DNA of 64,000 nucleotides, taken from Neospora caninum Liverpool (taxonomy: Eukaryota > Apicomplexa > Conoidasida > Eucoccidiorida > Sarcocystidae). The notes under the pieces were generated by a model, which was not told the DNA's origin, ran no database searches, and saw only the letters and a list, made by a program, of their open reading frames with translations. Below, one piece after another: positions 24,295 through 32,857 of this stretch. The stretch spans positions 1,426,001 to 1,490,000 of the forward strand of contig NC_018398.1 of the NCBI RefSeq assembly GCF_000208865.1. The letters are read 5' to 3'. Numbering within the stretch: the stretch's first letter is position 1; every line of letters begins with the position of its first letter. The position numbers and the translations under genes were made by a program.

Positions 24295-27200
24295 GTCCAA
24301 CTATAAGTATATTTACATGTACACATAGATGCCGCTACCTCTATCCACCTAAAATACATAGCTATAAATATATCACAATCTTAATATTTGTATGTATGTA
24401 TATATATATATATATACATATTGAGCGACAGCTATTTATATCTGTGCAGAGTTGACAGACCACTGCTCAATGACGTGGAGGCGGTCTTCTTGCAAAGAGC
24501 GAAAGTGGCGGGCTGCCGCCTGCAGTTCGATTCGCAGCGTCTTGGCGTCTGTGGTACGCTGGTGAAGTTTCGTTTTCTGTGCCTGTGTTTCCAAGCTGAG
24601 CTTCTCGATCTGAAGCGTCAGCTGCTTCACCTCGCGCTCGTCTGCCCGCTGGAGACGCTCCACTTCGAGGCGATCATCCTGTAGAAAGGATGCAGACGAG
24701 ATGCCCCTTGTGACGATACGTTTTAAGGCCTTTAAACGAGACACGAAGGCCCCTTTAAAGAGACACGAAGGCCCCTTTAAAGAGACACGAAGGCCCCTTT
24801 AAGGAGACACCAAGGCCCCTTTAAAGAGACACCGAGGCCCCTTTAAGGAGACACCAAGGCCCCTTTAAAGAGACACCGAGGCCCCTTTAAAGAGACACCA
24901 AGGCCCTTTTAAGGAGACACTAAGGCCCTTTAAAGGAGACTCTGAGAAAACGCCGAGCCCCGTTTTCTGCGAGCTCCAAGGTGGCAGAGAGAGGCGAGTG
25001 GACATTTCCTTAACGACTCTACAAAGACCGGCAGGATGCTTCGATGTGAAGGGGGACTGTCGACGCCTTTGCACCGCCTCCGAGTCGTGATCTTAAAGGA
25101 GCTCGAAAAAGAAAGCGGCGGAACCTAGCTCTCTTGAAGAGGGCGAGGACTGATGCAGAGCGCGAACGCGTTTCAATGTGCGGCAGAAGAAAAGTGAAAA
25201 AACAGTTCCACTGAAAGAAAGGCTCCAGAATCTCGATTGAACACTAAGCCTCTCGCTTTCTCTCTGTCTTGCTCTCTTCCACGCACTCTCTCTTTACTCC
25301 TCGCACTCGCACCCCCATTTGCGGCATCTACGCTGATTTTTGCGGTCCAGAGTCTTCTTTCTGTGTGTTTCTGCTCGAGATGCTGCGTCTTCTAGTTGTC
25401 AGGTTTCCTTCTCTCCTTTCCGCGTGTCTTGGCTGCGTGAGTTCCACACCAGGGGATTCGCGTTCTCCCTTCGTTTGGGGCCTCTTTCCACCTCTAGCCC
25501 CTTTTCGTTTCCCATCCCCGGGTTCTTCTTTTCCCATCCTTTTTCACCTGTCGCTTCGTTTCCGCTGCTTTCTCACCTGTTTCTGTTTCTCGGCGGCCAC
25601 CCACTGGCTGAGTTCGTCTTCGTTCCAGTTCATTTGCAGCTTGAATTTGTCGACTTTCTCGCTGCTCGTCACCGCGTCTGCCTGCACGGAGAGGAGCCTC
25701 TGCTGGAAGGCTGCAATTTCGTTCTGAACGGTCTTCTTCTCGCTCTCAACTTTCCCCAAGTGTCGCCGATGCAGATCTGCGACGTGACGGTCCGTCTCCG
25801 CAGCGTCTTGCTTTGCCTTCACAATCCCGGCGAGTGTCTTCGCCTCGGCCAGGAGATGCCGCAAGTGCACCTCCATCAACTTTGACCTCTCTTCCCTTTC
25901 CGCGATTTGCAGGTTCAGCGCCTGGGTTTTATCTCTCAGGGCGAGAACTTCCCCGTGCACTGCGCGGTTGGCTGCGTTCGCGAACGAGGGAAGAAGGCCC
26001 TTCCAGGCTGTCGGAAACGCGCGAGTCTGCGCACTTGCCTCGGCGACGAACTGGGCAAAAGCCGACTCGCTGACTGCAGACGAAGACGCATGCGACACAC
26101 GGGAGGGAGAAACGACAGAGGAAACAGCCGGCTCCGGATTTGTAGAGGGAAAGGAGGGACGAGAAGGAGAATACGATGAAGGACAAGAGGGAGGGGAAGA
26201 GGGGGGAGAAGAAGGAGAGTGAGGAGAGAAAGGACGAGAAGAAGAAAGCCGTGCTCGCGATTCTGTTTCGTATCTGGAGACAGGAGAGAGAGGAGGGGAG
26301 GGGAGATGCTCTTCGTTTTCGTCCGGCGGAGAGGAAGAGGACGAACAATGTGAAAAGCGAGGTTGACCAGAGGGGGACTCCGGTGGAAAGCGAGGCGGCG
26401 ATGCTGCAAAGAAATCTTCTTCTTTCTCTTCTGGAGTGAAGGGGGAAAAAGCCTGTCTTCCGTAGAATCGCGTGCTGTAGCCGTCGACGTACTCTGGAAG
26501 GTCAAGCCCGCTGTTTGGGGACGCACACAGACGCTTTGGAGACGGGCATGGCTCGCCAAAACTCCGATGGTAGCGTATCCGCGTGTGCTCTTCGTTTTCA
26601 CATTCGCCTTCTTGCCCGTCTCCTCGCTCTTGCCGCTGCCGCTTTCCGTCTTCTCCTCGGCTCGCAGACCTCTCACTCTCGTGGGCGTGGCCGCCGCTCT
26701 CCGCAGGTTCTTCGCCGCGAGCAAGGCGGTCGGCAAAGCCGTCAGACGAAAGCGGAAATCTTGTCACCTCGTCCCTTCGATCGGGCTCTTCCTGTTTGCC
26801 TCCGTCTTCCCTTTCTTCCATTTCGAATCCTTCCTCCTCTTTGCCGGGGTCTTCCTGTTTGCCTCCGTCTTCCCTTTCTTCCATTTCGAATCCTTCCTCC
26901 TCTTTGCCGGGGTCCACCTGTGGTGCCTCCGCGGCAGGTGCAAGCGGCTGTATCTCTTCATCCTGTCCAGGTGTCTCTCCCTCTTCCTCTTCTTCCTCCT
27001 TCTCTTCTTTCTCTTCCTTCTCATCTTCCTCTTTCTCTTCTTTCCCTTCCTTCTCATCTTCCTCTTTCTCTTCTTTCCCTTCCTTCTCATCTTCCTCTTT
27101 CTCTTCTTTCCCTTCCTTCTCATCTTCCTCTTTCTCTTCTTTCCCTTCCTTCTCATCTTCCTCTTTCTCTTCTTTCCCTTCCTTCTCATCTTCCTCTTTC

Positions 27201-27823
27201 TCTTCTTTCCCTTCCTTCTCATCTTCCTCTTTCTCTTCTTTCCCTTCCTTCTCATCTTCCTCTTTCTCTTCTTTCCCTTCCTTCTCATCTTCCTCTTTCT
27301 CTTCTTTCCCTTCCTTCTCATCTTCCTCTTTCTCTTCTTTCCCTTCCTTCTCATCTTCCTCTTTCTCTTCTTTCCCTTCCTTCTCATCTTCCTCTTTCTC
27401 TTCTTTCCCTTCCTTCTCATCTTCCTCTTTCTCTTCTTTCCCTTCCTTCTCATCTTCCTCTTTCTCTTCTTCCTCTTTTTGTGCCATCATGCCGATCTCT
27501 GCATCTTGACGGGGAGAAGCAGCGTAGATCGCTTCACCTTGCCTTGGGTGTCGATCGTTTTCTCTTTCTCCCGCGAACGGAGAGCCTTCGACCTCCGCTG
27601 TGTCCTCGTTTTTGACTGTGGCGAGGCTAGGAAAGAAAGGACGTTCTTCGTGACCACGAGGAGGGCAAGACGAAGCGAGCGGGGAGGAAAGAGAGGAAGA
27701 AGACGAGGACGATGAGGAAGAAGAGGAAGAGGGGGAGGAAGAAGAGGGGGAGGAAGAAGATGAGGCAGAGGAGGAAGAAGATGAAGCAGAGAGAGTACCC
27801 GCACCGTCTGCTCGTTCGTCCAT
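14424..27823 (-). CDS. CCDC39: CCDC39/FAP59-like axonemal ruler coiled-coil protein
   Basis: Orthologues pair with CCDC40/FAP172 to set the 96-nm axoneme repeat and anchor inner dynein arms and the nexin-dynein regulatory complex; in coccidia that would serve the microgamete flagella. Exons (minus): 27823-25577, 24678-24461, 24087-23981, 23712-23570, 22264-21893, 20913-20749, 20551-20481, 20086-19924, 18952-18812, 18222-18124, 17743-17672, 17043-16720, 16504-16233, 15573-15512 and 14965-14424, summing to 4,998 nt (1,665 residues). Family blocks: QMNWNEDELSQW (near 729-740), LTLQIEKLSLE, QLQKLDQERQRQQELLYAV, and QAYYIIKAGQ-EKEELQR across exons 11-12, close to the vertebrate QAYYVIKAAQEKEELQ. 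The first ~580 residues are serine homopolymers plus an acidic tandem repeat, absent from the ~940-residue vertebrate protein. The C-terminus is Ser/Pro-rich as in vertebrates. The exon 4 and exon 9 donors are the least certain. Confidence 0.87.
17551..17567 (-). other. tRNA T-arm-like stem-loop in CCDC39 intron 11
   Basis: The minus strand reads GGGGGTTCAATTCCTCC, which folds as a 5-bp stem with a 7-nt loop like a tRNA T arm. Bases after it (CACACGC) only roughly pair with an upstream ATGTGTG, and no D arm or anticodon arm can be drawn. I list it as a structure, not as a tRNA gene. Confidence 0.2.
23201..23422. repeat. Long TA-rich array, CCDC39 intron 4
   Basis: About 220 bp of nearly pure A/T, mostly (TA)n with TTTA and GATA interruptions, between CCDC39 exons 4 and 5. 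Confidence 0.85.
24241..24293. repeat. (AT)26 microsatellite, CCDC39 intron 2
   Basis: A perfect, uninterrupted AT dinucleotide array between CCDC39 exons 2 and 3. Its purity suggests it is length-variable between strains. Confidence 0.9.
24738..24935. repeat. 22-bp minisatellite, nine copies, CCDC39 intron 1
   Basis: Nine head-to-tail copies of a 22-bp unit starting GAGACAC, then a variable GAA/CAA/CGA/TAA step, then GGCCCCTTTAAA or TTTAAG. Partial units flank both ends. The copies differ mainly at the GA/CA/CG step and the last base. Confidence 0.95.
26788..26913 (-). repeat. 63-bp tandem duplication in CCDC39 exon 1
   Basis: Two in-frame copies encode a 21-residue block beginning PGKEEEGFEMEERED. 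The copies are nearly identical at DNA level, which indicates a recent duplication. Confidence 0.85.
27011..27475 (-). repeat. 33-bp in-frame tandem repeat in CCDC39 exon 1
   Basis: About 13-14 copies of a 33-bp unit encode EKEEDEKEGKE repeats. The copies are almost perfect at DNA level, so the array is young or homogenised. On the opposite strand it makes long open frames rich in Phe/Leu or Ser, which are shadows. Confidence 0.95.
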
Positions 27824-29187
27824 GTTCTTTCAGCTGGATTGAAGGAAGGGAAGATGGTTCAGTAATGCCACACCGGAGAAAGAAAACGTACACGCATGCT
27901 GGCAACGGGTTTCAGGTGTAAGTACACCTCCCGTGAACTGGGAAGTGTCGAGCGCCACGGCCTCCCGCCGCTTCTCGACCTCTGAGCCGGCGTCGAGGGG
28001 CCTGTCCGACGTTTTTCCGTCGCGGAAATCCCCTAAAAGACGAGGAAAGCGCGCCGTTTTCTCAAAAACCAAAGACACACTGGAATGGTTCTCTTTCCCA
28101 GCCCGACACGAACGCCCTATGGCCTCAAAAAGAAAAGGCAAAAGCCCGCAAACCCGTCACTGCCGCAGGCGGGACCACAAGACACGCCCGAGTGTCTCGA
28201 TAGCTAACTGTTTGCCGCCCTTCTCTCGGGAATTTCTCGTGAAATGCTCAAATGTTCCGAGTCTGAAGATTCTTCAGGAGGGGCAAACCCTCACGCGTCC
28301 GATCGCGTAAAGGAGGAAGGTGAGCAAGGTGAAGGAAGCTCTGTTTTCTCTTTTCTCCATTTTCTTTCCTTGGCGATGGACTGTGGCCCGCCTCTGCCGC
28401 TCACATCTGACGCCAGCGTGGGGCCCCCCCTGGGTAGCCAGCCCCCACTCCCGCCCGGAAGGCCACGGGGAATTTGTTGTTGAGATTTTGACGAAAAATC
28501 GAGGAAAAGAAGAGCCGTCGAGCGTTCTCCTACCTGTTCTACCTGGCGAGGCTGCGAGGGGGAAGAAACGCTGCTTTCCGGCGTGTTTTTTGTTCGGTGT
28601 TTTTGGCTGTCCCGCTGGGGTTCTTGCCGAGACCAGCTGGCCGTGGAGGTCGGAGCCTCGGTGGCGGAGGAAAAAAAGGAGTGAAACACAGATAGATCGG
28701 ACAGAAAACGTTTGCGGCAGAGACGTGGACGCTTCTTTGAGGGTGAGGCAGCGATAACGAAAATCGACAGTAGAGAAAGAAGACCGAACACCTCCCAGCC
28801 GTCGGGGGCCGAAACGCTGTACGAACTGGGGCTTGGTGTCAGAGGAGGGGAGAGACGCTCCCGTCTGTGTCGAATGAAATTTGGAGAGAAAAGGCTGAGG
28901 GAAAGGCGTTGGTGTTTTGTTTCACGTTTTGGTCTTCCTGGACATGCGCGAGTGCTTGAGGCGAAACGGAAGTTTCGAAGAGAAAAAACAGAAGAATTCA
29001 AAGCCGCCGCGAGACGCAATCTACACTCTCCTCCGTCAAGACGGGGATCAAACGATATATTCAACCCCCATCGCAAAGCGAGAGGGTAGATATGAAGAAA
29101 CGTATCGATATAAACAGTTAGATTTGCAAATATAGATATCGGTAGTCCTATTCAGGCACACGGACAGACACAGATATACATACTCAT

Positions 29188-29222
<35 letters not shown>

Positions 29223-29698
29223 CACACACATCTGTATATATATATATATATGTTTATCTCTATGCAATTCTACATGTCTGGCAGCACATGTACATGTATG
29301 TATTCGCATATGTAGCTTGATGGAATGGAAGAAAAAGAGGTGTGCTTGCGGAACAAAATTAAACAGTCACACCGGCGTGTTTGTGTTTGCTGAGGCTCTC
29401 TTTTTGTGTCTGAAGCGGCAACAGCCCTGAAGCGGAAGAGTTTTGTACGACGGGTTTTTGCCGAGATCAATGTGTGTGTGACAATGCCGTGTCGGCGAGA
29501 AAAAACAGAGACAAAAAACGGTTTCCTCGCTCTCAGTTCCTCATTGCTTCTTTCGTTAAAAGCGCATTCTGCTCCTCACGAGACGTAACAGGCTCTGTTG
29601 TCCTCGCCTTGCTCCCTTCAGTTCCGTTTGCTCTCTGTTTCTCTCCCCTTTCTCTTTTTTCTCCCGCCTTTTCCCTATTTATCTCCTTCCCTTCCAAC
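27824..29698. promoter_or_regulatory. Divergent promoter region, CCDC39 and 299-residue gene
   Basis: About 1.9 kb separates two genes transcribed away from each other, so both promoters and 5' leaders should be here. WGAGACG motifs, reported as promoter elements in Toxoplasma, occur at 28719-28725 and 28851-28857. A GCATGC site, the core of several ApiAP2 binding motifs, lies at 27894-27899. A (TA)n array lies at 29189-29218. A palindrome-family copy is at 27913-27930. The minus-strand open frame 28291-29076 shows no family resemblance and is probably leader sequence. Confidence 0.35.
27913..27930. repeat. Palindrome-family copy (spacer)
   Basis: CAGGTGTAAGTACACCTC, a near-perfect palindrome related to GGTGTACATACACC, in the CCDC39 upstream region. 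Confidence 0.6.
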
Positions 29699-30598
29699 AT
29701 GGAGTCGTCAGCCCCTGGCGCTGTCTCTGGCGGGCCAAAGCGCCGACCGCATTTCACCTCCACTGTCCCGTGCCACGATCCTTACTCGCTCGTCTCTGCT
29801 TCTCCCCTGTTCTCCTTTCGTCCGTTTTCTTCCTCTGTCTCCCCTTGTGTGTGGCACAAACAAAACCAGACACCTGGACAGTCACTTAACGCAGGGGCAT
29901 CACTACACGCTGAGAGCTTGCAGGGCGTCTGGGACAAAGCTCAGCCACGTCACTCCGCCGTCGACAGACGGCGAGAAGGCGGAGAGAAAAACAGAGGAGA
30001 AGAACGGAGAGTTAGAGAGGAAGAGGAAAGCGAGGACGAGGGAGAGCGCGTGCGTGGCCTGGGGACGTGGTCAGACGAAGCCATCCCGAGCTTGGAACGC
30101 CTGCTGCTTCACGCTCGAGTCGACACCGACTTTTCGACTTTTATTCGGGAAATGCTGAGCGACAATCAGGGGCGAGAGTCCCTCGCTGTTGCAGTCCACG
30201 AGGGAATTGAGGAGGGCCTCTTTGACGCTCACAGCTTGCGGAAGTCGACAGTCGACGGAGGGAGAAGAAAAGGGGAAAGCGAGGAAGAGCACAGCCGGCG
30301 GCAGAGGCAGAGACGAGACAAGGAAGAGAAGGACCGGGATCCGGTTCTGCTGGGGTTTCTGTCTCAATGCAGAAGAACGGGAGACGAGTCAGAAGAAATC
30401 GCGCCTCATCTCCTCAAACAGATGTGGCAACGCTACGTTCTCTCTTCCCCCGAAGTAATGGGGGTTGAAGATGCGAGAGAAGCAGGACATGAAGATCGAG
30501 AGGAACATCTTTGTCGAATCATGAGGAACGGACAAATCGCCTATATGCCTTATACTCCGTATGAACAACGCCGTGCCGCCAACACGCGGCACCTTTGA
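29699..30598 (+). CDS. Hypothetical protein, 299 residues, unrecognised
   Basis: A single-exon reading starting at ATG 29699 (MESSAPGAVSGG) after a pyrimidine-rich leader, ending TGA at 30596-30598. Upstream in-frame codons exist back to 29474 but lack an ATG before MESS. The middle is strongly charged (ERRVREEEESEDEGER) and there are two candidate folded pieces: a helical stretch around residues 125-175 (LERLLLHARVDTDFSTFIRE, then LAVAVHEGIEEGLF) and a C-terminal helix (LLKQMWQRYVLS) ending in an aromatic block GQIAYMPYTPYEQRR. No signal peptide or membrane segment is evident. I do not recognise the family. Its promoter region is shared with CCDC39, which could mean co-expression, but that is inference. 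Confidence 0.5.
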   Translation: MESSAPGAVSGGPKRRPHFTSTVPCHDPYSLVSASPLFSFRPFSSSVSPCVWHKQNQTPGQSLNAGASLHAESLQGVWDKAQPRHSAVDRRREGGEKNRGEERRVREEEESEDEGERVRGLGTWSDEAIPSLERLLLHARVDTDFSTFIREMLSDNQGRESLAVAVHEGIEEGLFDAHSLRKSTVDGGRRKGESEEEHSRRQRQRRDKEEKDRDPVLLGFLSQCRRTGDESEEIAPHLLKQMWQRYVLSSPEVMGVEDAREAGHEDREEHLCRIMRNGQIAYMPYTPYEQRRAANTRHL

Positions 30599-30782
30599 GA
30601 CCAAGGGAGAAAGAGAGAGGAGAAAAGGAGAAAGAGAGGAGGCGCATGAGAGGAGAGGAAAGGAGAGAGGAGTAGAAAGAGAGGAGAGAGGAGAAAGAGG
30701 GAAGGAGAGAAAAGGACAAACAGAAGAGAGGGAGAAAGAGATGAGAGAACGGGAAAAGAGAGGAGGAAAAAGACCAAGACAA
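30599..30782 (+). repeat. Polypurine tract downstream of the 299-residue gene
   Basis: About 180 nt of nearly uninterrupted A/G in irregular GAGAGGAAA patterns, immediately after the stop codon. It is compatible with triplex or H-DNA formation. Confidence 0.7.
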
Positions 30783-31897
30783 AAACAAGCAAGGCCATAG
30801 TGCAGTTCGTTTTGTGTAGGAAAGCCTGTCTGGCCTATTTTCCTACAGATGCTGCGTACATCTCAAGCTATGTCTCTGTACCTCAGCGACACAGTGTCCA
30901 TCAAAAATGCAGATAACCATTTGTATATTTTCTTGGATTGTAGGTGGTCTTATATGAATGAACACCAATGCAGATAATGGAATACAGCGTGCGCGCCTCT
31001 GTCCTGCGCGGACGGGGTTGGGCGCCAAGACAATGCAGTTGTGTGTGGAAGTGGTCAGGCGTTCCTGGTGATCGAAAACGGGGAAATGATTTCCCTCGAT
31101 TGCTGTGTGCCTGTGCACCCTCCACGACTCTGGGAAACGCGAGAGCTGTGAGTCAAGTCTTCGCTTTTGAATCTTTTTCTTCCTCTGTTTGCCTCGTCGT
31201 GGGATGTGTAGAGCCCCTTCTTTGGCGACTCCCCGTTACCTTGTCGAGAAACAGATTTTCGTTTTCTTTCAAATCGACCGAGACATCCTCGAGGCTCGGC
31301 GCGACCAGACGTAGAGAAGGCGGCGCGCCTGAAAAGGCTTCGCTCCTCGGGCGTCTCCGGTGATGCGGCATAAAGAAACGCGCGCATGCAGGGTTCTCAC
31401 AATTATAATACACAAGCCCAATCGATACAGCGAGACATGCAACTCTCGTGAAAGCCGCGAAAAGCCAAGCCTCCACGTAAACTCACGCATGACAGTCTAC
31501 CGTAATTTGTAGAAAACACGTGGCAATCTGAAATCAATATCTGTGACACCATTTACCTGTATGGATATCCACATTTGAACAGTAAGAGAGATGTAAACGA
31601 ACATCTCGAAATGGAAAAAGACATAGAGCCGACCACTCAGGTCGAAGCCCCAATCTCGCTTGTCGGGAGGGGACACGCAGAGATTCGTCCAGGACGATGA
31701 AAAATAGAAAGTCCACCGAGTCCAGAGACACGTGCAGCTGCGTCTTCCGATCCGTCTCTCTCAATCATCTTTCTATCTATGTAGGTGTAGGACTCTCTCG
31801 CTCATTCTCCACAAACAAACATACATATATATATATATTTATATACATGTATATTTAAATACATATGATATTTGTATAAATGAACAGATGCATTGAT
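30783..31897. other. Convergent spacer, mostly featureless
   Basis: No defensible gene. On the minus strand, 31331-31241 is bounded by a good acceptor (CCTTTTCAG) and donor (GTAACG), and one frame reads VAPSLEDVSVDLKENENLF, so it may be an isolated exon. A (TA)n run lies near 31830. Confidence 0.35.
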
Positions 31898-32167
31898 CTA
31901 CGGAACTCCATCAAGCACTGCGCGCCTTTCTGCCATCGTGACAGTTTCGCTTTTCTTTTCCAGTTCGGCATCTAGATCGCCTGCAGTTTCCTCCCCTCCC
32001 CCCCCCCCCCCCCCCCTCCCACTGCCGCTCTCCGTCTCTTTCTTTCTCAACTTTTCTGTCCCTCTCTGTCTTCAATTCCGTTTTCTGGGGCATCATTGTC
32101 CGTACGCACCCTTGGCCTCTCGTTCGCTCATCGGTCGCTCCGCTTGAGACTTCTGCGCGACTGCTTC
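31898..32167 (-). CDS. Possible 3' exons of a small unrecognised gene
   Basis: Two minus-strand pieces join in frame. Exon 32167-32110 has acceptor CATTCCAG and donor GTGCGT and ends in phase 1; exon 31980-31898 has acceptor ACTGCAG and ends in TAG. The joined product reads EAVAQKSQAERPMSEREAK then GDLDAELEKKSETVTMAERR, with LDGVP at the end, a helical charged sequence typical of real protein. I could not find a convincing first exon between 32168 and 32857, and I do not recognise the family. It could instead be alternative 3' exons of NOC3, but the phases I tried did not join. Confidence 0.35.
31998..32016. repeat. 19-base C homopolymer
   Basis: An uninterrupted run of 19 C residues on the plus strand, within the putative intron between the two small exons at 31898-32167. 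Confidence 0.9.
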
Positions 32168-32857
32168 CTGGAATGGGGCGGTGCCGCACAGAAAATCTTC
32201 ACGGAGAAAGGCGCAGATGCGCGTGTGCCTGTCTCTCGAAGGGAAATTCGGAAGAGCAGCGCCCTCGCAGTTGCGAACGTTTTCCCTTCTTTTTTTCTCG
32301 CGGGATTTGCCCCTCTCGTCTGGTTTTAAAGAGCAAGAATTGCCGGAAGAAAAGCCGTCGAAACTGAGAGAACGCTCGAGCCCTTCGCCTTCTTTCGCTT
32401 CTTTCTGAGCTTTGTTTCTCTTCCTTGAACCTCGGACACGAAAGGGAATCTCGCGAAAAACACAGGCGCTGAGGCGTCCATCTCGCAAGAAATGGAGACA
32501 CGACCGGAGACACACGACGAGCAGAGAGAGAAAGCAACCCGAACAGCAGTCAGAGTGGAAATGTTTAAAAATGAGCAAAAGACAAAAAAGAACAAACCAC
32601 AGATTCCGGACAAAGCGTGAATCGCGAACTTTCCCACACAACGGTGGCCACGCCCCTGTCAAAATATCGCTGGGCTGTAGAGACGGACCTGCTGCATCTC
32701 GTTTCCTGTGAAGTTTGATGACGTCCCCCCCTATTTCGATTCCCGTAATTTCCTCGGCTTTTCAGATGAAGAGGCGCGCTGTTGTGTGGGCACGCCGCTA
32801 TGCCCGTCTCACGTCTCTTCATCGAAATCAGAAAACATCTCTGCAGCTCGTCACGCA

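Noticed and set aside
26363..27715. Plus-strand open frames of 300-450 residues rich in Phe/Leu or Ser
   Set aside because: They are antisense shadows of the 33-bp repeat array and acidic region in CCDC39 exon 1; the minus frame continues in phase into conserved CCDC39 exons.
28291..29076. 261-residue minus-strand protein upstream of CCDC39
   Set aside because: No family features, biased composition, and it sits where the CCDC39 5' leader is expected.
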